DNA of 64,000 bases from Roseburia_D yibonii (GTDB taxonomy: Bacteria; Bacillota; Clostridia; Lachnospirales; Lachnospiraceae). The notes beneath the pieces were generated by a model, which searched no databases, was not told the DNA's origin, and saw only the letters and a list, made by a program, of their open reading frames with translations. Position 1 is the stretch's first letter; each line of letters opens with the position of its first letter. Positions 8,242 to 17,871 of the stretch are shown piece after piece. Position numbers and translations under genes: made by a program. The DNA lies in assembly GCF_014297335.1 (NCBI RefSeq), contig NZ_JACOQH010000009.1, positions 44,441-108,440 of the forward strand, written 5' to 3'.

Positions 8242-10052
8242 TCCGGGAAAAATTACAGAAGATCCAGGTCAAACGACTGGTGATCTTAAATCTCCCATAT
8301 TTCTTTATCTTCTATGTAGCAGATAAAGGATTCTGGCTGTACCGGCATTGCCTGGGAGAAAGCATGGTCCAGAGACTTGGCGTGATGTTAGTCAATTTCC
8401 GACTGGCATTTTTAAGCTGGCTGCCAAGTATCGCTTTGCAGGATCTTACAGTAGGTGTTCTGGTTGCAGGTGCATTAAAACTGGTGGTCTACTATCGTTC
8501 TAAAAATGCAAAGAAGTTCCGACAAGGTGTGGAGTATGGATCTGCAAGATGGGGAAACAGAAAAGACATCGAACCCTTTATGGATCCGGTCTTTGAAAAC
8601 AATGTCATCCTCACAGAAACGGAACGTCTGACCATGAACAGCCGGCCAAAAGCCCCAAAGTATGCCAGAAATAAGAATGTGATCGTCATCGGTGGTTCCG
8701 GATCCGGAAAGACAAGATTCTATGTAAAACCCAATCTTATGCAGATGACGGATCACGTGTCCTATGTGGTCACTGATCCGAAGGGAACGATTATCGTTGA
8801 ATGCGGGAAGATGCTGGTAAATGGAGGATACCGGATCAAGGTATTAAATACGATCAACTTTAAAAAGTCCATGCATTACAATCCGTTCCATTATATCCGG
8901 AGTGAAAAAGACATCTTAAAGCTGGTCAATACCATTATTGCAAATACCAAGGGTGAAGGCGAAAAATCAACGGAAGATTTCTGGGTCAAGGCCGAACGTC
9001 TTTTGTATTCTGCACTGATCGGATACATCTGGTATGAGGCACCAGAGGAAGAACAGAACTTTTCTACTCTGTTGGAATTTATCAATGCCAGTGAGACCAG
9101 GGAGGATGATGAAGAATTTAAAAATGCAGTGGATGAATTGTTTGAAGAACTGGAAGCAGAAAATCCGGAACACTTTGCAGTAAGGCAATATCGCAAGTAC
9201 AAGCTTGCAGCCGGCAAAACTGCAAAATCGATTTTGATTTCCTGTGGTGCCAGACTTGCACCATTTGACATTCAGGAACTAAGAGAAATTATGTCGTATG
9301 ACGAAATGGAACTGGATATGATCGGTGATCAGAGAACAGCCATGTTTGTCATCATCAGCGACACAGATGACACATTCAACTTTGTGGTAGCGATCATGTA
9401 CACCCAGCTTTTTAACCTGCTTTGTGATAAGGCGGATGATGAGCATGGCGGCAGGCTTCCCTATCATGTACGACTGCTTCTTGATGAGTTCAGCAATATC
9501 GGACAGATCCCAAAATTCGACAAATTGATTGCTACGATCCGAAGCAGGGAAATTTCCGCTTCTATCATTCTGCAGTCACAATCTCAGCTGAAAACCATCT
9601 ATAAGGATGCTGCTGAGACGATCACAGGTAACTGTGACACTGTTCTTTTCCTGGGGGGAAAGGAAAGTTCCACACTGAAAGAAATATCAGAAACCCTGGG
9701 AAAGGAAACCATTGATCTTTACAACATATCCGACACCAGAGGCAGCAACCGGTCCTATGGACTGAACTATCAAAAGACTGGAAAAGAACTGATGAGTAGA
9801 GATGAGCTGGCGGTCATGGATGGAGAAAAATGTATCTTACAGCTTCGAGGAGTCCGGCCGTTTTTAAGCAACAAGTATGACATCACAAAGCACAAACGGT
9901 ACAAGGAACTTGCCGATTATGATAAGAAAAATGCTTTTGATGTTGAAAAATATCTGAATCATAATCTGACATTTTCAAAAGATACAGAGTTTGAGATGTT
10001 TCGGATTGATGTAACAGAGGATGAAATAAGACAAATTGAAATCATTAATTAA
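8238..10052 (+). CDS. virD4: VirD4/TraG-type coupling ATPase (PcfC-like)
   Basis: This 604-residue protein links the relaxosome to the secretion channel. Two N-terminal membrane helices (about 12-35 and 58-85) precede the RecA-like ATPase core. Walker A is VIGGSGSGKTRF (about 150-162) and Walker B is LLLDEFSNIG (about 412-421), followed by SREISASIILQSQSQL, a signature of TraG/VirD4 proteins. Length fits the family. It overlaps pcfB by 4 bp. An unrelated AT-rich regulator gene separates it from the remaining secretion genes. Confidence 0.92.
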   Translation: MIREKLQKIQVKRLVILNLPYFFIFYVADKGFWLYRHCLGESMVQRLGVMLVNFRLAFLSWLPSIALQDLTVGVLVAGALKLVVYYRSKNAKKFRQGVEYGSARWGNRKDIEPFMDPVFENNVILTETERLTMNSRPKAPKYARNKNVIVIGGSGSGKTRFYVKPNLMQMTDHVSYVVTDPKGTIIVECGKMLVNGGYRIKVLNTINFKKSMHYNPFHYIRSEKDILKLVNTIIANTKGEGEKSTEDFWVKAERLLYSALIGYIWYEAPEEEQNFSTLLEFINASETREDDEEFKNAVDELFEELEAENPEHFAVRQYRKYKLAAGKTAKSILISCGARLAPFDIQELREIMSYDEMELDMIGDQRTAMFVIISDTDDTFNFVVAIMYTQLFNLLCDKADDEHGGRLPYHVRLLLDEFSNIGQIPKFDKLIATIRSREISASIILQSQSQLKTIYKDAAETITGNCDTVLFLGGKESSTLKEISETLGKETIDLYNISDTRGSNRSYGLNYQKTGKELMSRDELAVMDGEKCILQLRGVRPFLSNKYDITKHKRYKELADYDKKNAFDVEKYLNHNLTFSKDTEFEMFRIDVTEDEIRQIEIIN

Positions 10053-10155
10053 GAAAATTCCTATGTTACCAAAGTGGAAACATAGGAAAACCATGCTGGT
10101 TCTTTCTTTTTTAATGGTATCATTATATGATATGAATGAAAGAGAGGTAAGAAGT

Positions 10156-10608
10156 ATGGCTTTAAATGATAACATTAAAAAAATCAGAGAAGAAAAAAAA
10201 TATACACAACAACAACTTGCCGATAAACTGTACGTATCACGACAAACTGTATGCCGATGGGAGAACGGTTCAAGATGTCCAGATCTAATTACAGCAAAAA
10301 AGTTAGCAATGGAGCTTGGAGTCACTTTGGATGAACTTATATCTGATGAAGATATCACAGATATTCAATCAAAATATGGAATATGGAAGTTTGATAGGGT
10401 AAAAGAAAGGGAAAAAATTCAGATGATGCAAAAAAGGATCCTAGATTTTATAGAGATTATAGGAGGTATATTTTTAGCAATTTCTTTGTTGCTAAGAGTT
10501 CAATTTGATATGAAAGTACCAGCGTGGATTACGATAATATGTATTTTAATAGTGACAGTAGCATTTTTGTTTAATTTTGTGCTGGCAAAAAAATTGGATA
10601 GGAAGTAA
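10156..10608 (+). CDS. Xre-type regulator with C-terminal membrane helices
   Basis: This 150-residue protein joins an N-terminal Xre/Cro HTH (IKKIREEKKYTQQQLADKLY, then VSRQTVCRWENGSRCPDL) to two hydrophobic helices (about 100-120 and 125-145). ATG 10156 follows AGAGGTAAGAAG; a longer frame from 10036 overlaps virD4 and is unlikely. The gene is AT-richer than its neighbours, has its own terminator at 10644 and interrupts an otherwise tight transfer operon, so it looks like a later insertion. A membrane-tethered repressor that senses envelope state is one reading. Confidence 0.7.
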   Translation: MALNDNIKKIREEKKYTQQQLADKLYVSRQTVCRWENGSRCPDLITAKKLAMELGVTLDELISDEDITDIQSKYGIWKFDRVKEREKIQMMQKRILDFIEIIGGIFLAISLLLRVQFDMKVPAWITIICILIVTVAFLFNFVLAKKLDRK

Positions 10609-10643
10609 AAAATTTCAAGTATTTGTAAAAAGAACAAAAAGCG

Positions 10644-10686
10644 ATAGAGCATGTAGAAAAATCCATCTATATGCTCTATTTTTTTA
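10644..10686 (+). terminator. Terminator of the membrane-linked Xre gene
   Basis: ATAGAGCAT (10644-10652) pairs with ATGCTCTAT (10671-10679), with a longer imperfect stem inside, followed by a run of seven or more T residues. It should isolate the Xre gene from the downstream secretion genes. Confidence 0.75.
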
Positions 10687-10810
10687 TGTTTTTTCAAGAA
10701 AGAAATCTAAAAGTAGGAAGAAAGGAGAAAAAAGTGAAGATAAAGATAAGATCGCCTTGCAAATAAAACAGGTAAAAAAAGGTCTGAATAAAAGGGAAAG
10801 GAGTAGAGCC

Positions 10811-10841
10811 AAACGCTTACAGACCATAAGAAAAAGCGTTT
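10811..10841 (+). promoter_or_regulatory. Hairpin just before the maff2 start
   Basis: AAACGCTT (10811-10818) pairs perfectly with AAGCGTTT (10834-10841) around a 15-nt loop. No T-run follows. It lies 17 nt before ATG 10858 and overlaps the alternative TTG at 10840, so it may affect translation start of the secretion operon. Confidence 0.35.
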
Positions 10842-10857
10842 GTTCACACATTTGATT

Positions 10858-11073
10858 ATGGCTTTTTTTAGCAGTGCAATCAATATTCTTCAGACACTGG
10901 TCGTTGCAATCGGTGCCGGCCTTGGTGTCTGGGGCGTAATCAACCTGATGGAAGGTTATGGAAACGACAACCCGGGTGCAAAATCCCAGGGAATTAAGCA
11001 GCTGATGAGCGGTGGTGGTGTTATCCTGATCGGAACACAGCTGATCCCGCTTCTGAGTGGATTATTTGGTTAA
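10858..11073 (+). CDS. Maff2 family small membrane protein (VirB2-like position)
   Basis: This 71-residue protein (MAFFSSAINILQTLVVAIGA...) has two hydrophobic segments (about 5-27 and 50-70) and a glycine-rich middle, as in the Maff2 mobile-element family. Size and position just before VirB6 suggest a pilin-like VirB2 counterpart. ATG 10858 is preferred; TTG 10840 would add six residues and falls in the hairpin. A GGAGTAGAG site precedes the next gene. Confidence 0.75.
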   Translation: MAFFSSAINILQTLVVAIGAGLGVWGVINLMEGYGNDNPGAKSQGIKQLMSGGGVILIGTQLIPLLSGLFG

Positions 11074-11092
11074 GAGAAAGGAGTAGAGATCC

Positions 11093-11965
11093 ATGTTCAG
11101 TCAGATTTTTGATGCGATTGAGGAATGGATGAGGGAACTCTTAACCGGGATGATCACTTCCAACCTGGACACGATGTTTACTGATGTCAATCAAAAGACT
11201 GGTGAGATCGCTACCCAGGTTGGACAGACCCCGCAAGGGTGGAACGGCAGCATATTCAGTATGATCCAGAATCTATCAGATTCCGTGATTATGCCGATCG
11301 CAGGTATTATTATCACACTCGTACTCTGCTACGAATTGATTTCTATGCTGACCGAGCGTAACAACATGCATGATATTGATACCTGGATGTTTTTCAAGTA
11401 CTTCGTAAAAATGTGGATCGCTGTGTATCTGGTGAGTAACACATTTACGATCACAATGGCGGTATTCGATGTGGGCCAGCACGTAGTTAATTCTGCGGCC
11501 GGTGTTATCACAGGAAGTACCGCCATTGATATTTCTTCGGCATTGACGGATCTTTCCACAACACTGGAAAGTATGGAAATCGGAGAACTTGTTGTATTGG
11601 CGCTGGAAACCCTTATCGTCGGCTTCTGTATGAAGATCTTGTCTGTACTGATCACAGTGATCATGTATGGACGTATGATAGAGATTTACCTATATACCTC
11701 AGTTGCGCCGATTCCATTCGCAACTATGAGTAACAGAGAATGGGGACAGATCGGCACAAATTATTTCAGAGGACTCTTTGCCCTGGCTTTCCAGGCATTT
11801 CTGATGATGGTATGCGTTGCAATCTATGCAGTGCTTGTTGCAGGTATCCAGTATTCAGATAATCTGAGTTCTTCATTATTTGGCGTTATGGCTTACACAG
11901 TGATCTTATGTTACAGCCTCTTTAAGACGGCATCCTTAAGTAAGTCGATATTTAACGCGCACTAA
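11093..11965 (+). CDS. VirB6/TrbL-like channel protein (CD1112-type)
   Basis: This 290-residue polytopic membrane protein has six or more predicted helices, for example VIMPIAGIIITLVLCYELIS and LVVLALETLIVGFCMKILSV. Content and position between Maff2 and PrgI match the VirB6/TrbL-like channel component of Clostridia conjugative transposons. It should form part of the inner-membrane channel with VirB3 and VirB4. Both neighbours are within 25 bp, so one operon is likely. Confidence 0.8.
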   Translation: MFSQIFDAIEEWMRELLTGMITSNLDTMFTDVNQKTGEIATQVGQTPQGWNGSIFSMIQNLSDSVIMPIAGIIITLVLCYELISMLTERNNMHDIDTWMFFKYFVKMWIAVYLVSNTFTITMAVFDVGQHVVNSAAGVITGSTAIDISSALTDLSTTLESMEIGELVVLALETLIVGFCMKILSVLITVIMYGRMIEIYLYTSVAPIPFATMSNREWGQIGTNYFRGLFALAFQAFLMMVCVAIYAVLVAGIQYSDNLSSSLFGVMAYTVILCYSLFKTASLSKSIFNAH

Positions 11966-11987
11966 TTTACAGGAAGGAGTGAAAATC

Positions 11988-12377
11988 ATGGCATATGTCA
12001 GCGTACCGAAAGATTTAACGAAGGTAAAGAATAAAGTAGCATTTAACCTGACCAAAAGACAGTTGATCTGTATCGGGATAGGTGCTGCAATGGGAATTCC
12101 AAGCTATTTCCTCTTGCGTAATGTGATGGGAAACAGTAATGCAGCAACAGTCATGGTGCTTTTGATGTTACCGGCATTTTTATTTGCCATGTACGAAAAA
12201 GACGGGATGCATCTGGAAGATGTTCTGATGCATATGATCAGGGTGAAGTTTCTTCGTTCACCCGTTAGAAAATATGAAACCGAAAACTATTATGAGACAG
12301 ATCCGGAACAGATCAGACAGTCTCCGGATACAGGAAAACCGAGAGGAGGAAAAACGGTTGCGAAAAAAGAAAAATAA
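11988..12377 (+). CDS. prgI: PrgI family (VirB3-like) membrane protein
   Basis: This 129-residue protein begins MAYVSVPKDLTKVKNKVAFN, the PrgI signature, then two adjacent membrane helices (about 25-45 and 48-65) and a basic tail. The family is the VirB3 counterpart encoded just before VirB4 in Gram-positive T4SS. ATG 11988 lies after GGAAGGAGTG; a GTG at 11979 is less likely. Its end overlaps the start of virB4. Confidence 0.8.
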   Translation: MAYVSVPKDLTKVKNKVAFNLTKRQLICIGIGAAMGIPSYFLLRNVMGNSNAATVMVLLMLPAFLFAMYEKDGMHLEDVLMHMIRVKFLRSPVRKYETENYYETDPEQIRQSPDTGKPRGGKTVAKKEK

Positions 12378-14799
12378 GAAAACTGTCGCAGATACCGGAT
12401 ACAAAAAAGTAGACAGAAAAGAGAAAAAGAAAAAAGAAAAGCAGGAGGAAAAACGCAGGCAGAAAAAACTGTCCGTCCAGCAGTCGATCGCTTATAAGGA
12501 AATGGGAAGAGATGGAATCTGCAGGGTACAGGGAAAAACTTATTCTAAGTGTATCCGCTTTTATGACATCAACTACCAGCTGGCTCAGAATGAAGATAAA
12601 AATGCAATCTTTGAAAACTGGTGTGACTTCCTCAATTACTTTGACAGCAGCATTCATTTTCAGCTGAGCTTTATCAACCATAAGAGCAGCATGAAGGAGT
12701 TTGAGCAGGTCATCCGGATCCGACCACAGGAGGATGCTTTTGATGATGTCCGTATGGAATACGCAAAGATGTTGAAACAGCAGCTGGCAAAAGGAAACAA
12801 CGGTCTGGTGAAGTCAAAATATATCACCTTTTCCATCGAAGCGGATAATATCCGGGAAGCAAAGCCAAAGCTGGAACGTATTGAATCAGATATCCTGAAC
12901 AACTTCAAGATCCTTGGAGTTCCGGCATATCCGCTGAATGGCGTGGAACGTCTGCAGATACTGTATGAGACTTTCAATCCGGATATCATGACAGACTTCC
13001 AGTTTGATTATGGTTCCATGATCCGGACAGGACTCAATACAAAGGATTATGTGGCACCGACCAGTTTTGTATTCCGAGACAGAAATACGTTCCAGATGGG
13101 AAATACTATCGGGGCTGTCTCTTATCTGCAGATCCTGGCACCGGAGCTTACGGATAAGATGCTGGCAGAATTTCTGGATATCGATAAGAACCTGATCGTC
13201 AACCTGCATGTCCAGTCTGTGGATCAGATGAAGGCAATCAAGCTGGTAAAAAGCAAAGTGACGGATATCAACCGTATGAAAATCGAAGAACAGAAAAAAG
13301 CAGTCCGGGCCGGATACGATATGGATATCATTCCATCGGATCTGAACACGTATGGCGGAGAAGCTAAGCGTCTGTTAGAAGACCTGCAGTCACGAAATGA
13401 GCGTATGTTCCTTGTAACAGCGCTCTTTTTAAATACAGCAAAGACCAAACAGGCACTGGACAATGCCATCTTCCAGACTGCCGGAATTGCACAGAAATAC
13501 AACTGTGTACTGAAACGTCTGGACTATCAGCAGGAAGAAGGACTGATGAGCAGTGTTCCGCTGGGAGTCAATCATATCCCCATCAAACGTGCACTGACCA
13601 CGACCAGCACTGCTATCTTCGTACCGTTTACCACTCAGGAACTTTTTATGGCAGGAGAATCCCTGTATTACGGATTAAATGCACTCAGCAACAACATGAT
13701 TATGGTGGATCGTAAAAAGCTGAAAAACCCGAATGGACTAATCCTTGGTACACCTGGATCCGGTAAATCCTTTGCTGCAAAAAGAGAAATCACCAACGCT
13801 TTCTTTGTCACGAAGGATGACATTATCATCGGAGATCCGGAGGGTGAGTATTATCCACTGGTCCATGCACTTGGCGGACAGGTCGTACACATTTCACCGA
13901 CCAGTAAGGATTATATCAATCCGATGGATATCAATATGGATTATTCCGATGATGACAATCCACTTGGAGTGAAATCCGATTTTGTCCTGTCTTTATGCGA
14001 GCTGATCATGGGAAGCAGGGATGGAATTGAAGCAGAGGAAAAATCAGTGATCGACCGCTGTCTTCCACTGGTGTATCAGAAGTACTTTGCAGATCCAAAA
14101 CCGGAAAATATGCCGGTTCTCGGTGACCTGTATGACTGTCTTAGAAAGCAGAAAGAACCGCAGGCCCAGAGAATTGCAACAGCGTTGGAAATCTATGTAA
14201 ATGGATCACTGAAAGTATTTAACCATAGAACCAATGTGGAATTGAATAACCGTATTGTCTGCTTTGATATCAAAGAACTTGGAAAGCAGCTGAAAAAGAT
14301 TGGAATGCTCATCGTTCAGGATCAGGTATGGAACAGAGTTACGATCAACCGTGGCATCAAATCTACTAGATATTATATCGACGAGTTCCATCTTCTGCTC
14401 AAAGAAGAACAGACAGCAGCTTATTCCGTAGAAATCTGGAAGAGATTTAGAAAATGGGGAGGCGTACCGACTGGTATCACTCAGAATATCAAGGATCTTC
14501 TTGCCAGCAGGGAGATTGAAAATATCTTTGAGAACAGTGATTTTATCCTGATGCTGAACCAGGCGGCAGGTGACAGACAGATCCTTGCAAAACAGTTGAA
14601 TATTTCCCCATATCAGTTGTCTTATGTGACGAACTCCGGGGAAGGAGAAGGACTTCTTTTCTATGGAACAACAATTATTCCATTTAAGGACAAGTTCGAT
14701 AAGACCTTGAAGCTGTACAGTTTGATGACTACAAAACCGGAAGAAGTTGAAAAACGAGAGAAAGAAATGGAGGCGGAAAAACATGAAGGAAATCGATAA
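12358..14799 (+). CDS. virB4: VirB4-type conjugation ATPase (CD1110 family)
   Basis: This 813-residue motor ATPase of the T4SS has a very basic start (RKKKNKKTVADTGYKK), a VirB4 N-domain, Walker A GTPGSGKSF (about 463-471) and Walker B YYIDEFHLLL (about 672-681). The frame is open from 12274, but TTG 12358 has GAGGAGG eight nt upstream and is the likely start; it lies inside prgI, suggesting coupling. Length fits the family. Confidence 0.9.
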   Translation: MRKKKNKKTVADTGYKKVDRKEKKKKEKQEEKRRQKKLSVQQSIAYKEMGRDGICRVQGKTYSKCIRFYDINYQLAQNEDKNAIFENWCDFLNYFDSSIHFQLSFINHKSSMKEFEQVIRIRPQEDAFDDVRMEYAKMLKQQLAKGNNGLVKSKYITFSIEADNIREAKPKLERIESDILNNFKILGVPAYPLNGVERLQILYETFNPDIMTDFQFDYGSMIRTGLNTKDYVAPTSFVFRDRNTFQMGNTIGAVSYLQILAPELTDKMLAEFLDIDKNLIVNLHVQSVDQMKAIKLVKSKVTDINRMKIEEQKKAVRAGYDMDIIPSDLNTYGGEAKRLLEDLQSRNERMFLVTALFLNTAKTKQALDNAIFQTAGIAQKYNCVLKRLDYQQEEGLMSSVPLGVNHIPIKRALTTTSTAIFVPFTTQELFMAGESLYYGLNALSNNMIMVDRKKLKNPNGLILGTPGSGKSFAAKREITNAFFVTKDDIIIGDPEGEYYPLVHALGGQVVHISPTSKDYINPMDINMDYSDDDNPLGVKSDFVLSLCELIMGSRDGIEAEEKSVIDRCLPLVYQKYFADPKPENMPVLGDLYDCLRKQKEPQAQRIATALEIYVNGSLKVFNHRTNVELNNRIVCFDIKELGKQLKKIGMLIVQDQVWNRVTINRGIKSTRYYIDEFHLLLKEEQTAAYSVEIWKRFRKWGGVPTGITQNIKDLLASREIENIFENSDFILMLNQAAGDRQILAKQLNISPYQLSYVTNSGEGEGLLFYGTTIIPFKDKFDKTLKLYSLMTTKPEEVEKREKEMEAEKHEGNR

Positions 14800-15241
14800 G
14801 ATCCGAATCAGGCAGTGGAACCAGGATAATCCTTACATTCAGATGAAAAATCTGGAAAATGCGCAGCCTGGATACCGTGTTCATACAGTTAATGACGATC
14901 ATCATCTGTATGAGCTTCCGCTGGAAACACAGAATATTATCCTTGACTGGGTATTCTGGAATTTCTATCCGGCACAAAAGATCTACCCACATCTTACCAG
15001 TGATGATCTGAAAGAAGTTTTGTATAAACGAACCCAGATCCATCTGTACAATAACCAGTTCAAGGAAGCCATGCTGATCAATGGATTCTGGCCAAGAAAT
15101 CCGAGTGAGCTGAACTGGGTATTTCATATTCAGGCAAGCTCTCCGGCAATCAGGACACAGGCAGATGGTTATCCTGGTATCCCGATTATAGGACGCCAGG
15201 AACTGAATGAGTACAGAAAGAAAAGTTGTGCCAGGAGGTGA
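14783..15241 (+). CDS. Conserved ICE protein of unknown function
   Basis: This 152-residue soluble protein begins MKEIDKIRIRQWNQDNPYIQ. ATG 14783 lies behind GGAGGCGG inside the end of virB4. It has no signal peptide or membrane helix and is rich in aromatic residues (WVFWNFYPAQKIYPHL). It sits between VirB4 and the cell-wall hydrolase, as in related ICEs, so a cytoplasmic T4SS role is inferred. Its TGA stop lies within the AGGAGGTGA site of the next gene. Confidence 0.6.
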   Translation: MKEIDKIRIRQWNQDNPYIQMKNLENAQPGYRVHTVNDDHHLYELPLETQNIILDWVFWNFYPAQKIYPHLTSDDLKEVLYKRTQIHLYNNQFKEAMLINGFWPRNPSELNWVFHIQASSPAIRTQADGYPGIPIIGRQELNEYRKKSCARR

Positions 15242-15247
15242 TGACCT

Positions 15248-17536
15248 ATAGCTGGAAAAGAATTTAAAGGCAAAGATAAAAAGGTCGCAAAGATGACCAG
15301 GGATGGTCTGACAGAAGAAAATCTTCGTGATGGTAGTGTAAAAGATATCAGTCACAGGAGTCGAGGACGACCGGAAAATAAGGAAGAATTTGTTCCTGAA
15401 CGGGAACGGAAAAAGGCTGAGAATGAAGATTCAAAATCAGGAAAAGGAAAACGACTGCAGATGGAAAAGATCCGGAAATCTTCTGTCCGGCAGGAAGCTG
15501 TTGAGGATACAGTTGAAGTTACACCGGAAGAAAAAGTATCCGGATATCAAAAGAAACTGCATCGTTATGAAAAAATCCCGGATGATGATAATAATCTGAA
15601 CAGCCAAAAGAAATCCATTCGGAAGAAGCAGCTGCAAAAACAGATGACCAAAGAACAGGCAAAAGCCGGAAGATTATCTTTTGATGATGAAGGAAATCAA
15701 ATGGTGAAAGGTGCTGGCATGAAACCGGGAGGGACAGCCGGGAAATACATTGCTACACAAGCTGTTATATCTGGCATGAAAGCAGTCACTTCCGAAGAGG
15801 AAGAAACAGATGAAAATGCAGGTGTGGAAAGTGCCAGACTTGCAGAGCGTGAAACAGAAGCTGCGTTACGTGGCCTACGTCATGCTCAGATCCGCAGCAA
15901 ACGAACGGATGTGAAAACCCATCGCAGAGGTTATCGTGAGGCTACTGTAGAAAAGAAACTGAAATTTGGTTCTGCAGAAAGTATGGAAGGAGTCAAACAT
16001 GCAGAATCGGTAAAGAACGCTGAGCAAAAGAGACATTTCTATAACCGCTTCTTTCAGAAAAAACGATATAAGGATGCATACCGGGCAGCCAGAGCCGGAA
16101 AATCCGCTGGCAGTCTAGGTGGAGCGACAACCATTACCGGTGTCGAGAACATGACGGTGAAAGCAAAGATTGCCTTGAAAGAGATTATAAAGCGTAATCG
16201 TGCCATGTTCGCAGGCATCGGTATTTTTGCGCTTCTTTTTCTTGTCATAGCAGTATCTCTGGGGAGCTGCAGTGCCTCTATTGAGGGTGCTGGATCTGTG
16301 ATCGGTATTACAACGTATCCAAGTTCAGACGAGGATATCTATGCTGCCGAAAACAGATATGCCGCTTTGGAAAGTGCCTTGAATCAGCAGATCAATGAGA
16401 TGGAACGAAGACATCCAAATTATGACGAGTATCAGTACAACATTGCTGAGATTGGTCATAATCCATACCATCTTATCTCGTATCTTACCGCAAAATACGG
16501 GGACTGGACGTACTCAGATGTTGAAAACGAGCTGCAATCTCTTTTTGAAGCACAATATCATCTGAATACAGAAGGTCGAACAGAAACGGTGACAGAAACC
16601 AGAAATGTTCGAGTCGGAGAATCATTAGGACAGGTAGTGACCAGCGGATATTGTAACTGTCGAATCTGTTGTGGTGTATGGTCCGGAGGTCCAACTGCTA
16701 GTGGTGCATATCCAACTGCAAACCATACCATTGCTGTAGATGCTTCCAATCCATTTGTGCCGATTGGCACTAAGGTAGTAATGAATGGTGTGGAATACAC
16801 AGTTGAGGATACCGGAGCCTTTGCACGATATGGTGTCCAGTTTGACGTTTACTATGATAACCATGCTGCAGCCTCTGCTCATGGACACCAGACCTGGGAA
16901 GCTTATATCGCAGATGACAATGGCAGTCAGGAAGTAACCGTTACCAGTACAAGCACCAAGAAGATTCTGTATGTGACACTGACAAATGGAAGTTTTGATG
17001 CTGTGGCAAGAGCCAATCTGAATGCAGAACAGCTGATTATTTACAATGCGTTAAATACGACCTATGGAAACAGAAATTATCTGTGGGATGTAAACAATGT
17101 GACCAGTGGATCAGGCGGTAATGGAATGAGCTATGAGATTCCACCGGAAGCACTGCAGGATGAAGAATTTGCCCGGATGATCCGGGAAGCAGAAAAATAT
17201 CTGGGAGTACCTTATGTATGGGGTGGCTACTCTCCGTCCGGATTTGACTGCTCAGGTTTCGTATCCTATGTCATTAACCACTGTGGTAATGGATGGAACT
17301 ATGGACGATTAACCGCGGATGGATTAAGAGGCGTATGTACTTATGTATCACCGGAAGAAGCAAAACCAGGAGATCTGATCTTCTTTCAGGGAACGTATAA
17401 CACATCTGGTGCAAGCCATGTGGGTATCTATGTCGGTAACAATATGATGATCCATTGCGGGGATCCGATCCATTACTCAAATATCAGCACATCCTACTGG
17501 CAGCAACATTTCATGTGCTTTGGAAGACTGCCATAA
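15248..17536 (+). CDS. ICE cell-wall hydrolase with 3D and NlpC/P60 domains (CD1108 family), apparent ATA start
   Basis: This VirB1-like enzyme opens peptidoglycan for the channel. A basic cytoplasmic region (1 to about 315) precedes one membrane helix (IGIFALLFLVIAVSLGSC), a 3D domain (GYCNCRICCGVW to DVYYDNHAAA) and a C-terminal NlpC/P60 domain with catalytic Cys in SGFDCSGFVSYV and His in SGASHVGIYVG. The first ordinary start is ATG 15293, without a clear ribosome site. A perfect AGGAGG (15233-15238) points to ATA 15248, 9 nt away, with in-frame TGA at 15242. ATA would give an N-terminus MAGKEFKGKDKKVAKMTRDG, very similar in style to what I recall of relatives. Start uncertain; domains clear. 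Confidence 0.85.
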   Translation: MAGKEFKGKDKKVAKMTRDGLTEENLRDGSVKDISHRSRGRPENKEEFVPERERKKAENEDSKSGKGKRLQMEKIRKSSVRQEAVEDTVEVTPEEKVSGYQKKLHRYEKIPDDDNNLNSQKKSIRKKQLQKQMTKEQAKAGRLSFDDEGNQMVKGAGMKPGGTAGKYIATQAVISGMKAVTSEEEETDENAGVESARLAERETEAALRGLRHAQIRSKRTDVKTHRRGYREATVEKKLKFGSAESMEGVKHAESVKNAEQKRHFYNRFFQKKRYKDAYRAARAGKSAGSLGGATTITGVENMTVKAKIALKEIIKRNRAMFAGIGIFALLFLVIAVSLGSCSASIEGAGSVIGITTYPSSDEDIYAAENRYAALESALNQQINEMERRHPNYDEYQYNIAEIGHNPYHLISYLTAKYGDWTYSDVENELQSLFEAQYHLNTEGRTETVTETRNVRVGESLGQVVTSGYCNCRICCGVWSGGPTASGAYPTANHTIAVDASNPFVPIGTKVVMNGVEYTVEDTGAFARYGVQFDVYYDNHAAASAHGHQTWEAYIADDNGSQEVTVTSTSTKKILYVTLTNGSFDAVARANLNAEQLIIYNALNTTYGNRNYLWDVNNVTSGSGGNGMSYEIPPEALQDEEFARMIREAEKYLGVPYVWGGYSPSGFDCSGFVSYVINHCGNGWNYGRLTADGLRGVCTYVSPEEAKPGDLIFFQGTYNTSGASHVGIYVGNNMMIHCGDPIHYSNISTSYWQQHFMCFGRLP

Positions 17537-17562
17537 AGGGGTGAACGAAGGGAGGTGAAAGT

Positions 17563-17871
17563 TTGAATAAAAAGATTAAAAAATATCTGGATGAGATTGC
17601 CAAGACAGAGAAAAAGATCGCGGATCTGCAGCAATATCTTAGGGGTGTCCAGGCTGCATTAAAGCAGGAAGAGGACAATGAGATGATCAGGTGCATCCGT
17701 GGTATGAAGATGGATAATGATCAGTTATATGATCTTTTGGATGGTATCCAGAGTGGAAAAGTTAAATTTCAGGTAAGCAGGGAGTCTGACGATGAAGGTT
17801 CAGGCTCCTTTGTATTCACAGAAGAAAATAAGGAGGAATATCAGAATGGTGAAATGGAAGAAAATGAATAA
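17563..17871 (+). CDS. DUF4315 family ICE protein
   Basis: This 102-residue coiled-coil protein (MNKKIKKYLDEIAKTEKKIA, then DLQQYLRGVQAALKQEEDNE) matches the DUF4315 family found in Clostridia conjugative transposons. The start is TTG at 17563, seven nt after GGGAGGTG. The acidic C-terminus overlaps the next gene by 26 bp. Function unknown; it is always linked to the CD1107/CD1108 pair, so a T4SS accessory role is inferred. Confidence 0.75.
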   Translation: MNKKIKKYLDEIAKTEKKIADLQQYLRGVQAALKQEEDNEMIRCIRGMKMDNDQLYDLLDGIQSGKVKFQVSRESDDEGSGSFVFTEENKEEYQNGEMEENE

